Positions 45,501 to 54,689 of a stretch of 64,000 nt of DNA are shown in pieces. The DNA is taken from contig NZ_CP108054.1 of NCBI RefSeq assembly GCF_036173125.1, positions 2,604,001 to 2,668,000 on the forward strand, written 5' to 3'. The DNA is from Streptomyces sp. NBC_00286. Its GTDB lineage: Bacteria; Actinomycetota; Actinomycetes; Streptomycetales; Streptomycetaceae. A program made the translations under genes and the position numbers. How positions within the stretch are numbered: the stretch's first letter is position 1; each line of letters opens with the position of its first letter. Below the pieces are notes generated by a model. It worked only from the letters and a program-made list of their open reading frames with translations. It had not been told where the DNA came from and searched no databases.

Positions 45501-48500
45501 ATGGTCAGGTCTGCACACGATGCCCTCGACGGCTTCTCGCCCGCGACCCGCGGCTGGTTCACGGGTGCTTTCTCCGCGCCCACCGACGCCCAGGCCGGGG
45601 CGTGGCGAGCTATCGGGGAGGGCTCGGACGTGCTCGTGGTTGCGCCGACCGGCTCCGGCAAGACGCTGGCCGCGTTCCTCGCCGCGCTGGACCAGCTGGC
45701 CTCGACACCGCCCCCGGCCGACCCCAAGAAGCGCTGCCGGGTGTTGTACGTGTCGCCGCTCAAGGCGCTCGCGGTCGACGTCGAGCGGAACCTGCGCAGT
45801 CCGCTGACCGGCATCAAGCAAGAAGCGGTGCGCCTCGGGCTGCCCGAGCCCGAAGTCAAGGTCGGCATCCGTTCCGGGGACACCCCGGCAGCCGAGCGCC
45901 GCGCGCTGTCCACGCGGCCGCCGGACATCCTGATCACGACTCCGGAGTCGCTGTTCCTGATGCTCACCTCGGCCACGCGCGACGCGCTGACCGGTATCGA
46001 GACGGTGATCCTGGATGAGGTGCACGCGGTCGCGGGCACCAAGCGCGGCGCCCATCTCGCCCTGACCCTGGAGCGGCTCGACGAGCTGCTGCCGAAGCCG
46101 GCGCGCCGCATCGGCCTGTCCGCGACGGTGCGTCCGGTGGACGAAGTGGCGCGCTATCTCTCGCCGCGCCGCAAGGTGGAGATCGTCCAGCCGCCGTCCG
46201 GCAAGGAGTTCGACCTGTCGGTGGTGGTTCCGGTCGAGGATCTCGCCGAGTTGGGAGGTTCCCCGGTCGCGGACTCCGAGGAGGGTGCCGAGCGCCCGTC
46301 GATCTGGCCGCATGTCGAGGAGCGGATCGCCGATCTCGTCCAGGCACACCGCTCGACGATCGTGTTCGCGAATTCCCGGCGGCTCGCAGAGCGGCTGTGC
46401 AACCGGCTCAACGAGATCGCGTACGAGAGGGCGACGGGTGAGCCTCTGGAGGAGCACCATGGTCCGGCCGAGCTGATGGGCGGTTCGGGCGCGGCGCAGG
46501 GTGCCCCGCCCGTCATCGCGCGCGCCCACCACGGCTCGGTTTCCAAGGAGCAGCGCGCGCTGGTCGAGGAGGACCTCAAGGCCGGCCGACTGCCTGCGGT
46601 GGTCGCCACCTCCAGTCTGGAACTGGGCATCGACATGGGCGCGGTGGACCTCGTCGTGCAGGTCGAGTCCCCGCCGTCGGTGGCCTCCGGGCTGCAGCGC
46701 GTCGGCCGCGCGGGGCACCAGGTCGGGGCTGTCTCCACCGGTGTCGTCTTCCCGAAGTACCGAGGGGATCTCGTCCAGGCCGCCGTCGTGACCGAGCGGA
46801 TGCGCACCGGCTCCATCGAGTCCCTCCGTGTCCCCGCCAATCCCCTGGATGTGCTGGCTCAGCAGTTGGTCGCCATGACCGCCCTGGACACCTGGCAGGT
46901 CGACGACCTGCTCGCGACGGTCCGCCGGGCGGCTCCCTTCGCATCGCTTCCGGAGTCCGCGTTCACGGCGGTGCTGGATATGCTCGCGGGCCGCTATCCG
47001 TCCGACGCCTTCGCGGAGTTGAGGCCGCGCGTCGTCTGGGACCGGGTTGCCGGGACGGTCACCGGGCGCCCCGGTGCGCAGCGCCTCGCCGTCACCTCCG
47101 GGGGCACGATTCCGGACCGGGGCCTCTTCGGGGTGTTCCTCGCGGGCGCCGATCCCAAGAAGGGCGGCGGCCGGGTCGGCGAGCTCGACGAGGAGATGGT
47201 CTACGAATCCCGGACCGGCGATGTCTTCACGCTCGGCACCAGCTCCTGGCGCATCGAGGACATCACACGCGACCGCGTCCTCGTCTCGCCCGCGCCCGGT
47301 GTGCCGGGCAGGCTGCCGTTCTGGAAAGGCGACCAGCTGGGCCGCCCGCTCGAACTGGGCCGCGCGGTGGGCGCTTTCCTGCGCGAGGTCGGCTCCCTGC
47401 CCAAGGACGACGCCCGGCTCCGGCTCCTCGCCGCCGGCCTCGATGCCTGGGCCGCCGACAACGTCCTGTCCTATCTGGCCGAACAGCGTGAGGCCTGCGG
47501 TCACATCCCGGACGACCGCACCATCGTCGTCGAGCGGTTCCGCGACGAACTGGGCGACTGGCGAGTCGTCGTGCACTCCCCCTTCGGCGCCCAGGTCCAC
47601 GCCCCGTGGGCCCTCGCGCTGGGCGCCCGCCTCTCCGAGCGGTACGGCATGGAGGCGCAGGTCATGCACGCCGACGACGGCATCGTACTGCGCCTCCCTG
47701 ACGCCGATCTGCTGGGCCTGGACCTGCTCGACCAGGAGCCCGTGAAGCTGGGCACGGAGTACGACTCGGAGCAGGCACCCGTGGGCGCGGCGGACGTCGC
47801 CTTCGACAAGGGCGAGGTCGATCAGATCGTCACCGACCAGGTCGGCGGCTCCGCCCTGTTCGCGTCTCGCTTCCGCGAGTGCGCCGCCCGCGCCCTGCTG
47901 CTGCCGCGCCGCAATCCCGGCAAGCGCACCCCGCTGTGGCAGCAGCGCCAGCGTGCCTCCCAACTGCTCCAGGTGGCCAGCGAGTTCGGCTCCTTCCCGA
48001 TCGTCCTGGAGGCGGTCCGCGAGTGCCTTCAGGATGTCTTCGACGTCCCCGGCCTCGCGGAACTGATGGGCGACATCGAGTCCCGCAAGGTGCGGCTGGT
48101 CGAGGTCACCACGCCGGTTCCGTCACCGTTCGCGCGGTCACTGCTGTTCGGATACGTCGCACAGTTCCTGTACGAGGGCGACTCCCCGCTCGCCGAGCGA
48201 CGCGCCGCAGCCCTCTCGCTGGACTCCCGGCTCCTCGCCGAACTTCTCGGCCAGGCCGAGCTGCGCGAGCTGCTGGACGCCGACGTCCTGAGCGAGTTGG
48301 AGCGCGAACTCCAGTGGCTCACCGAGGACCGCCGTGCCAAGGACGTCGAGAGCGTCGCGGACCTGCTGCGCTTGCTCGGCCCCCTCACGGACGCGGAACT
48401 GACCGAGCGCGGCGCCGAACCGGAGTGGGCCCCGGAGCTGGCGGCGTCCCGGCGCGCCATCCGGGTCCGGGTCGCCGGGGCCGACCACTGGGCGGCGATC

Positions 48501-50276
48501 GAGGACGCGGGCCGACTGCGTGACGCGCTCGGCACGGCACTGCCTGTCGGCGTCCCCGAAGCCTTCACCGAGCCGGTCAAGGACCCGCTCGGCGACCTCC
48601 TCGCGCGGTACGCACGCACCCACGGCCCGTTCACCTCGACCGCGGCGGCGGCGCGCTTCGGCCTCGGCACGGCGGTCACCGAGGGCGCCCTGCAGCGGCT
48701 CGCCGCGAGCGGCCGTGTCGTACAAGGAGAGTTCCACCCCGCTGGCATCGGCCAGGAATGGTGCGACGCGACGGTGCTGCGGCGGCTGCGGCGCCGTTCG
48801 CTCGCGGCGCTGCGACAGGAGCTGGAGCCGGTGCCGCCCGCCGCGCTCGCCCAGTTCCTGCCGCAGTGGCAGCACCTGGGCAGCGGACACGGACTGCGCG
48901 GCATCGACGGTCTCGTCCGCGCCATCGAGCAGCTGCAGGGTGCCTCGGTGCCCGCCTCCGCCCTCGAGAAACTCGTCCTGCCGTCCCGGGTCGCGAACTA
49001 CGCACCGGCGATGCTCGACGAGCTGACCGCCGCCGGCGAGGTGGTATGGGCCGGAGCCGGCGCGCTGCCCGGCAAGGACGGCTGGGTGTCCCTGTATCTG
49101 GCGGACGCCGCTCCCCTGCTGCTGCCAGCCCCGCATCCTCTGGAGCTGACCGCGCTCCACCAGTCGGTCCTCGACACCCTCTCGGGGGGCTACGGACTCT
49201 TCTTCCGACAGATCGCCGACCAGATCCGCGCCACCACGCACCCCGACGCCACCGACCCCCAACTCGCCGACGTCCTCTGGGACCTGGCCTGGTCGGGCCG
49301 GCTGACGAACGACACCCTCGGCCCAATGCGCTCGCTCCTGGGATCGGGCCGCACCGCGGGTTCCACCGCCCATCGCGCGAAGCGCACGGTCCCGCGCGGG
49401 CGGTACGGCAGCCTGACGGCCGCGGCGCGCCCCGCCTCCCGTAGCGGCCCTCCCACCGTCGCGGGCCGTTGGTCATTGCTCCCTGACCGCGAGGCCGATC
49501 CCACCGTGCGCGCCCACGCCCTGGCCCGCACCCTGCTCGACCGGCACGGCGTGGTCACCCGGGGCGCGGTCACGGCGGAAGGAGTCGAGGGCGGCTTCTC
49601 GGCGACGTACCGCATCTTGTCCGCCTTCGAAGACAGCGGACAGGCACGCCGTGGCTATGTGGTGGAGGGGCTCGGTGCCGCGCAGTTCGCGATGGACGGC
49701 GCGGTGGACCGGCTGCGCGCGGCGGCGAACGCACGCGAGCGAGGCGAAACCCTGCCAGAGCCGGGGTTCCCGAGCGCGCCCGAGTTCTTGGGCGACACCA
49801 ACGGCTTCCCAGACCCCTACGCCGACGCCCACTCCGGCACCGGCTTCCCCGGCGGCCCCGCCTCCCGTCCCCGTCCGAGCAACGCCACCCGTGCCGTCGT
49901 CCTGGCCACCGCCGACCCGGCGAACGCCTATGGGGCGGCCCTTCCCTGGCCCGACCCTCCGGACGGGGCGGGTCACAAGCCCGGCCGCAAGGCGGGTTCC
50001 CTGGTCGTGCTGGTCGACGGCGAGCTGGCCCTCTACATGGAGCGCGGCGGCAAGACCCTCCTGGCCTGGCCCTCCACCTCGGATGACATACCGCTGAACG
50101 ACCCGCGTCTGCGCATAGCCGCCGAGGCCCTCTCCGCGGCCGCCCGCGCGGGCTCCCTCGGCACGGTCACGGTGGAGCGTGTGAACGGCGCCTCGGCCCT
50201 GACGTCGCCCTTCGGCACGCTCCTGGAAGGAGCCGGTTTCCACGCGACACCGCGGGGCCTACGCCTCCGGGCATAG
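45501..50276 (+). CDS. lhr: Lhr-type large ATP-dependent helicase
   Basis: A 1591-residue superfamily 2 helicase, the long Lhr form of actinobacteria involved in DNA repair. Walker A APTGSGKT is near residue 50, the DEVH box is VILDEVHAV, motif III SATVRP, and the second RecA-like domain has SSLELGIDMGAVD and QRVGRAGH. The Lhr core and long C-terminal extension (winged helices and beta-barrel) fill the rest. The ATG at 45501 gives MVRSAHDALDGFSPATRGWF, the family start. It is followed by the Nei-type glycosylase gene in the same direction, a repair pairing conserved in streptomycetes. Confidence 0.93.
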   Translation: MVRSAHDALDGFSPATRGWFTGAFSAPTDAQAGAWRAIGEGSDVLVVAPTGSGKTLAAFLAALDQLASTPPPADPKKRCRVLYVSPLKALAVDVERNLRSPLTGIKQEAVRLGLPEPEVKVGIRSGDTPAAERRALSTRPPDILITTPESLFLMLTSATRDALTGIETVILDEVHAVAGTKRGAHLALTLERLDELLPKPARRIGLSATVRPVDEVARYLSPRRKVEIVQPPSGKEFDLSVVVPVEDLAELGGSPVADSEEGAERPSIWPHVEERIADLVQAHRSTIVFANSRRLAERLCNRLNEIAYERATGEPLEEHHGPAELMGGSGAAQGAPPVIARAHHGSVSKEQRALVEEDLKAGRLPAVVATSSLELGIDMGAVDLVVQVESPPSVASGLQRVGRAGHQVGAVSTGVVFPKYRGDLVQAAVVTERMRTGSIESLRVPANPLDVLAQQLVAMTALDTWQVDDLLATVRRAAPFASLPESAFTAVLDMLAGRYPSDAFAELRPRVVWDRVAGTVTGRPGAQRLAVTSGGTIPDRGLFGVFLAGADPKKGGGRVGELDEEMVYESRTGDVFTLGTSSWRIEDITRDRVLVSPAPGVPGRLPFWKGDQLGRPLELGRAVGAFLREVGSLPKDDARLRLLAAGLDAWAADNVLSYLAEQREACGHIPDDRTIVVERFRDELGDWRVVVHSPFGAQVHAPWALALGARLSERYGMEAQVMHADDGIVLRLPDADLLGLDLLDQEPVKLGTEYDSEQAPVGAADVAFDKGEVDQIVTDQVGGSALFASRFRECAARALLLPRRNPGKRTPLWQQRQRASQLLQVASEFGSFPIVLEAVRECLQDVFDVPGLAELMGDIESRKVRLVEVTTPVPSPFARSLLFGYVAQFLYEGDSPLAERRAAALSLDSRLLAELLGQAELRELLDADVLSELERELQWLTEDRRAKDVESVADLLRLLGPLTDAELTERGAEPEWAPELAASRRAIRVRVAGADHWAAIEDAGRLRDALGTALPVGVPEAFTEPVKDPLGDLLARYARTHGPFTSTAAAARFGLGTAVTEGALQRLAASGRVVQGEFHPAGIGQEWCDATVLRRLRRRSLAALRQELEPVPPAALAQFLPQWQHLGSGHGLRGIDGLVRAIEQLQGASVPASALEKLVLPSRVANYAPAMLDELTAAGEVVWAGAGALPGKDGWVSLYLADAAPLLLPAPHPLELTALHQSVLDTLSGGYGLFFRQIADQIRATTHPDATDPQLADVLWDLAWSGRLTNDTLGPMRSLLGSGRTAGSTAHRAKRTVPRGRYGSLTAAARPASRSGPPTVAGRWSLLPDREADPTVRAHALARTLLDRHGVVTRGAVTAEGVEGGFSATYRILSAFEDSGQARRGYVVEGLGAAQFAMDGAVDRLRAAANARERGETLPEPGFPSAPEFLGDTNGFPDPYADAHSGTGFPGGPASRPRPSNATRAVVLATADPANAYGAALPWPDPPDGAGHKPGRKAGSLVVLVDGELALYMERGGKTLLAWPSTSDDIPLNDPRLRIAAEALSAAARAGSLGTVTVERVNGASALTSPFGTLLEGAGFHATPRGLRLRA

Positions 50277-50513
50277 GACCAGCCGAGGCCGTACACCCGT
50301 ACCAGCAGACCGATGCCCGCTCGAGGCCACGGCCCGGACCTGCCTGATCCCCGCCACCACTTCCCTCCCCATAACCGCTCCCCTCCCAGCCGCCGCTCCC
50401 CACCCGGCAGACCAGCCACGCCTCCCGCCCTCAGCCGCGCAACCTACCCTCCACCAGCCTCCCCGCGTTCCCGACCAAGACGCACCCGCCCACCCCATGC
50501 CACCCTGGACCCC

Positions 50514-51386
50514 ATGCCCGAAGGAGACACCGTCTGGCAGACCGCCCGGCGCCTGCACACGGCGCTCGCGGGCCGCGTGCTCACGCGCTCAGACTTCCGG
50601 GTGCCCCAGTACGCGACGGCCGACCTCACCGGGCGCACCGTCCTGGACGTCACCCCACGCGGAAAGCACCTGCTCATCCGCATCGAGGGCGGGCTGACGC
50701 TGCATACGCATCTGAGGATGGACGGTTCCTGGAAGGTGTACGCGTCCGGCCAGCGCTGGAGCGGCGGCCCCGGTCACCAGATCCGCGTGATCCTCGGCAC
50801 CGCGGAGCACACAGCGGTCGGCTACCGGCTCCCCGTACTCGAACTGCTCCGCAGCACCGAGGAGCACCGGGCCGTGGGCCACCTCGGCCCCGACCTTCTG
50901 GGCCCTGACTGGAACCCCGACAAGGCCCTGGAGAACCTCCTGCGCGACCCGGCCCGCCCGCTCGGCGAAGCCCTCCTCGACCAGCGCAATCTCGCCGGAA
51001 TCGGCAACGTCTACAAGAGTGAGCTCTGCTTCCTGCTCGGGGTCACCCCATGGCTGCCCATCAGCGACCTCGACGCCGAACGTGCCGCCCAGTTGCCCGC
51101 CCTCGCCAAGAAACTCCTGGAAGCCAACCGCGACCGCCCCGCCCGCAGCACCACGGGTCGCCGCGACCAGAACCTCTACGTCTACGGCCGCGCGCCCCGC
51201 CCATGCCTGCGCTGCCGCACCTCGATCCGTACGGCGAACCAGGGCGACGGCTCGCGAGAGCGGCCCACGTACTGGTGCCCGACATGCCAGTCCGGCCCGG
51301 TCCCCGAGACAAGGCCCTCCCGATCACGTACACCCTCGTCACGTACAAGCCCGCCACCTAGGACGCCACCCATCTCGTACGAGTAA
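50514..51386 (+). CDS. Fpg/Nei-family DNA glycosylase/AP lyase
   Basis: A 290-residue base-excision enzyme. The catalytic N-terminus MPEGDTVWQTARRL (Pro2, Glu3 after Met removal) is of the Nei type; the H2TH region reads LLDQRNLAGIGNVYKSELCFL, and a C-terminal zinc finger is seen as CLRCRT and CPTCQ. The ATG at 50514 is fixed by the need for N-terminal proline. A Ser/Pro/Arg tail of about 25 residues follows the zinc finger. Likely removes oxidised pyrimidines. It follows lhr after a 237-base, strongly C-rich gap. Confidence 0.92.
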   Translation: MPEGDTVWQTARRLHTALAGRVLTRSDFRVPQYATADLTGRTVLDVTPRGKHLLIRIEGGLTLHTHLRMDGSWKVYASGQRWSGGPGHQIRVILGTAEHTAVGYRLPVLELLRSTEEHRAVGHLGPDLLGPDWNPDKALENLLRDPARPLGEALLDQRNLAGIGNVYKSELCFLLGVTPWLPISDLDAERAAQLPALAKKLLEANRDRPARSTTGRRDQNLYVYGRAPRPCLRCRTSIRTANQGDGSRERPTYWCPTCQSGPVPETRPSRSRTPSSRTSPPPRTPPISYE

Positions 51387-51422
51387 TTGACGACCCGTCA
51401 GAAACCCTCGTACGGTCCTTAC

Positions 51423-52187
51423 ATGCCTGTCACGGCGTACGACCTCACCGGACGCACCGCCTTCGTCACCGGCGCCGCAAGCGGCATCGGCCGCGCCTGT
51501 GCAGTGCTGCTCGCCGAGGCGGGAGCCGTCGTCCACTGCGCGGACCGCGACGACCAGGGCCTCGACGAGACAGCGACCCTGATCAAGGACAAGGGCGGCG
51601 TGGCCCACACATACGCCCTCGACGTCACCGACCGCGCCCGGCTCGGCCAGGCGGTCGCGGCCTGCGAGCGCCTCGATGTGATGGCCGCCGTCGCCGGGAT
51701 CATGCACAACAGCCCGGTCCTGGAGACCCGCGACGAGGACCTCGACCGAGTACTCGGCGTCAACTTCAAGGGCGTGCTCTACGCGTGCCAGGAGGCAGCC
51801 CGCGCCATGATCGCGTCCGGGACGCGCGGCAGCATCGTCACCATGGCCTCGGGCGCCGTCGACACCGGAGGGCCCGGGCTGCTCTGCTACGGGGCGGCGA
51901 AGGCGGCAGTCGTCCAGTTGACGAAGACCCTGGCGACCGAGATGGGGCCGCACGGCATCCGCGTCAACGCGGTCGCACCGGGCTGGATCCGTACGCCCAT
52001 GACGGACCGCCACGACGACGAGGCCCAAGCGCGGACCGAAGCGGTCATGGCACGGATGTCACCACTGGGCCGGGTCGGCGAACCGGAGGACATCGCGCAC
52101 GCCGTCCTGCATCTCGCCTGCGACGCCTCAGCCTTCACAACCGGCCAGATCCTCCGCCCGAACGGCGGCGTAGCCATGCCCTGGTAG
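51423..52187 (+). CDS. Short-chain dehydrogenase/reductase
   Basis: A 254-residue classical SDR. The NAD(P) motif is TGAASGIG, NNAG is replaced by VAGIMHN, and the catalytic Ser/Tyr/Lys are in VTMASGAVDTGGPGLLCYGAAK. The C-terminal end FTTGQILRPNGGVAMPW is typical. The acidic residue in HCADRDD after the second strand suggests NAD(H) preference. Substrate unknown. It is only 37 bases past the Nei-type gene, so may be co-transcribed with it. Confidence 0.9.
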   Translation: MPVTAYDLTGRTAFVTGAASGIGRACAVLLAEAGAVVHCADRDDQGLDETATLIKDKGGVAHTYALDVTDRARLGQAVAACERLDVMAAVAGIMHNSPVLETRDEDLDRVLGVNFKGVLYACQEAARAMIASGTRGSIVTMASGAVDTGGPGLLCYGAAKAAVVQLTKTLATEMGPHGIRVNAVAPGWIRTPMTDRHDDEAQARTEAVMARMSPLGRVGEPEDIAHAVLHLACDASAFTTGQILRPNGGVAMPW

Positions 52188-52283
52188 GCACCGCGCGGAC
52201 CACTCCCCAGAGCGCAATCCAGGCCCCGGTCAGCCCTGTGCGGGACCATCAGCCTTGGGCGGGACTCAGCCTTGGACGGCCCT

Positions 52284-52493
52284 TCAACCTCGGGCCGGAT
52301 CTTCAGCCTTGACCCGAGCCTTCGGCACACAGTGCACCGGAAGCAGACTCAACCCCCACCCCCCAGCCACGACCATCCCCTCCCACGCCCCGGCATCCGA
52401 CGCAAACGCCCATCGCACCACCCCCCACCACCACAGCGCCCCGCCCCCCAGAACCAGCCCCCACCGCCCTATTCGCACCGCCCGCCCCGCCAT
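52284..52493 (-). CDS. Probable small membrane protein (69 aa)
   Basis: An ATG at 52493 preceded by GGAGGT six bases upstream opens a 69-codon frame: MAGRAVRIGRWGLVLGGGAL, a Trp-rich stretch, RWAFASDAGAWEGMVVAGGWG, and LLPVHCVPKARVK near the end. Two hydrophobic helices are likely. The strong ribosome-binding site and helical pattern favour a real gene, but the DNA is very G-rich on this strand and no family is recognised. Confidence 0.5.
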   Translation of the reverse strand: MAGRAVRIGRWGLVLGGGALWWWGVVRWAFASDAGAWEGMVVAGGWGLSLLPVHCVPKARVKAEDPARG

Positions 52494-52928
52494 AGCACCA
52501 CCTCCAACCGCCAACCGCCGCTAAACCGCGGCCGTCAACCACCGGCAGGGCGCATCAATCCCCGAGGCGCACCCAACGCACCCACACACCAAAGGCGCCG
52601 CGACTCAGCTTCAAGCGCCCCGGCCCCTCAACCATCGCCGTCCACGGACAACCCGGCAAACGGAGCAATAGTGATGAAACCGAAACCGAATGCCCACATG
52701 CCCACATGCCCACATGCCCACATGCCCACGACAGCATCCATCCGGAACGTACAGATCCCCCAGCCGCCGCCCTCCACCAACGCAAAAACCCCGACCGCAC
52801 CCCTCCAGGTCTCCCCGGAGAGGCCCCGATCGGGGCCCTCACACAGTCCTCAGCCGGTTCTCAGCTCATGTGAGCCGACTCACGGCTCTCATGCCTCTCA
52901 CGACCGGCCGAGCACAGACCCGCAGCCG
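52494..52928. other. Intergenic region with tandem octamers and hairpin
   Basis: No gene is supported here. Seen are five tandem ATGCCCAC octamers (52690-52729), a palindrome GGCCCCGATCGGGGCC near 52825, and a hairpin GAGCCG-ACTCA-CGGCTC (52872-52888) that could end the clgR transcript. Confidence 0.5.
52690..52729. repeat. Tandem repeat (ATGCCCAC) x5
   Basis: Five perfect 8-base units in a row, downstream of clgR. Eight-base units are not multiples of three, so copy-number change would shift any reading frame; none is supported here. Likely slippage-prone, possibly variable between strains. Confidence 0.9.
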
Positions 52929-53303
52929 TCAGGCAGCGACTACGTCGACCGCCTCGGTCGGCGCCTTGATCGTCACTCGTTCCGGTGGAACACCGGTCAC
53001 TGACACGGAATTGAGCATCGGGCGTACTGGCGTGGGCACAGGCTCGGTGACCGCTGCCGACTGGGCCAGCTCGGCGAGCGCGAGTTCGTCGCTCACTTCT
53101 CGCATGAGCTCGGACATCCGTACGTCCAGCGCGTCGCAGATCGCGGAGAGCAGTTCGGAGGAAGCCTCCTTCTGCCCCCGCTCCACCTCGGAGAGATAGC
53201 CGAGTGAGACTCGGGCGGACGAGGAGACTTCGCGCAGAGTACGGCCCTGGCGCTGGCGCTGCCGACGCAGCACGTCACCAAGCAGGCGACGGAGCAGAAT
53301 CAT
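52929..53303 (-). CDS. clgR: Transcriptional regulator ClgR
   Basis: A 124-residue Cro/C1-type helix-turn-helix activator of clp protease and lon genes. The HTH reads [48 protein letters not shown]. The C-terminus ends VDVVAA; an AA terminus is the degradation signal known to make ClgR a ClpP substrate, giving feedback control. Start at 53303 with a good upstream purine run. It follows the pncC-type gene and pgsA, the order conserved in actinobacteria. Confidence 0.93.
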   Translation of the reverse strand: MILLRRLLGDVLRRQRQRQGRTLREVSSSARVSLGYLSEVERGQKEASSELLSAICDALDVRMSELMREVSDELALAELAQSAAVTEPVPTPVRPMLNSVSVTGVPPERVTIKAPTEAVDVVAA

Positions 53304-53412
53304 CGGTGGCTCCCTCCTCGGGCCGTGTAGCCGGATCCTTCTCGCCCCACCGTACCGCCTTGCGCCGCGGCCGTGCGGGGAGCGATGTCGTGTTCACTCA
53401 GGGCTGCAAACA

Positions 53413-53961
53413 TCAATTCCCCCCGTTCTGTTCCGTATCCTGTGCCCGCTCATTTCCCAACTGTTCCTGCTCGAGCTCCGCCAGGAGAAGCCCGAGCACG
53501 CTCCGTACACTCTCCATACGGATTTCCGTCCGGCCGCCGTTCAACCGCAGCGACGCCACTTTCCCGCCACCAAAACGGCCGCCGACCTCCACGGAAGGCC
53601 CGTCGACGGCAATGAAAACCGTGCCGACCGGCTGCCCGTCCTGGGTTTCGGGCCCCGCGACACCGGTCGTCGCAAGGCCCCAATCCGCGCCGAGCGCCTT
53701 ACGAACGCCGACCGCCATCTGGGCCGCGACCTGCGGATCCACCGCCCCGCGCTGTTCCAGCAGGGTGGCGTCGACGCCGAGTACATCCCGCTTCACATCG
53801 GTGGCGTACGAGGTCACGGAGCCGCGGAAGGCCTTGGACGCCCCCGGGGCCGCGGTGATCTCCGCTGCCACCAAACCACCCGTCAGCGACTCGGCGACGG
53901 CCAGCGTCTCGCCTCTCACTGTCAGTAGTCTCAGCACTTCAGCGGCCTGGGCAGCAATCAT
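53413..53961 (-). CDS. CinA C-terminal/PncC-type nicotinamide-nucleotide amidohydrolase
   Basis: A 182-residue protein made only of the CinA C-terminal (PncC) domain: TLAVAESLTGGLVAAEITAAPGASKAFRGSV, SYATDVKRDVLGV and WGLATTGVAGP. It deamidates nicotinamide mononucleotide for NAD recycling. The N-terminal MoaB-like domain of full CinA is absent, as is usual in actinobacteria. Its ATG at 53961 overlaps the pgsA stop (ATGA), so the genes are coupled. Confidence 0.9.
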   Translation of the reverse strand: MIAAQAAEVLRLLTVRGETLAVAESLTGGLVAAEITAAPGASKAFRGSVTSYATDVKRDVLGVDATLLEQRGAVDPQVAAQMAVGVRKALGADWGLATTGVAGPETQDGQPVGTVFIAVDGPSVEVGGRFGGGKVASLRLNGGRTEIRMESVRSVLGLLLAELEQEQLGNERAQDTEQNGGN

Positions 53962-54689
53962 TCCGCCTCCTTCGCCGCTGCTTTCCGCTCGGCGAGACCC
54001 TGGCGTCGCAGCACAATGGCTTGTCTCACATAGTCGAGCCCGGTCACCACGGTCAGGGCGACCGCCACAGCCATCACCCAGAACCTCAGGGTCGCCAATG
54101 GCCCCGTCAGCGCCAGGACGTACATCCCGACCGCCGTGCCCTGGGCGAGCGTCTTCATCTTGCCGCCGCGGCTCGCGGGAATGACGCCGTAGCGGATAAC
54201 CAGGAAACGCAGCAGCGTAATTCCAAGTTCCCGGCCGAGGATGACACCCGTCACCCACCACGGCAGATCGCCGAGCGAGGACAGACAGATGAGCGCTGCC
54301 CCCATGATCGCTTTGTCGGCGATCGGGTCGGCGATCTTCCCGAAGTCGGTGACGAGGTTGTACGTCCGCGCAAGGTGGCCGTCGAAGATGTCGGTGATCA
54401 TGGCAACCGCGAAGGCAGCCCAGGCCCAGGCCCGCCAGACGGGGTCGTAGCCGCCCTCGGCGAGCATGAGCGCGACGAAGCCCGGCACCAGCAGGAGGCG
54501 GAGCATGGTCAGGAGGTTCGCGACATTCCAGACGCTGGCCTGATTGACGGCCACGGCGCCCAGCTTCCCGCCGCGGGACGACTTCGAGCCCTGAGCACCG
54601 GAAGCGCCCGTACCGGAGGCGCTTGCGGCAGCACCACGCGTGCCCGGCGCGCCGGGGCCGCCCGCCGCGGATGCCGGGACTCCCGTCAT
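53958..54689 (-). CDS. pgsA: CDP-diacylglycerol--glycerol-3-phosphate 3-phosphatidyltransferase
   Basis: A 243-residue membrane enzyme of phosphatidylglycerol synthesis. The CDP-alcohol phosphotransferase motif D-G-x2-A-R-x8-G-x3-D-x3-D is seen as [24 protein letters not shown] Gly/Ala/Ser-rich disordered N-terminus (about 48 residues) precedes the first helix. Start and stop overlap rimO and the pncC-type gene by ATGA junctions, forming a tight operon. Confidence 0.92.
   Translation of the reverse strand: MTGVPASAAGGPGAPGTRGAAASASGTGASGAQGSKSSRGGKLGAVAVNQASVWNVANLLTMLRLLLVPGFVALMLAEGGYDPVWRAWAWAAFAVAMITDIFDGHLARTYNLVTDFGKIADPIADKAIMGAALICLSSLGDLPWWVTGVILGRELGITLLRFLVIRYGVIPASRGGKMKTLAQGTAVGMYVLALTGPLATLRFWVMAVAVALTVVTGLDYVRQAIVLRRQGLAERKAAAKEAE

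Noticed and set aside
45351..47963. 870-codon minus-strand frame opposite lhr
   Set aside because: Shadow of the Lhr helicase frame; composition and lack of motifs show it is not coding.
52690..52729. CRISPR array
   Set aside because: The repeats are 8 bases and directly tandem with no spacers, and there are no cas genes.
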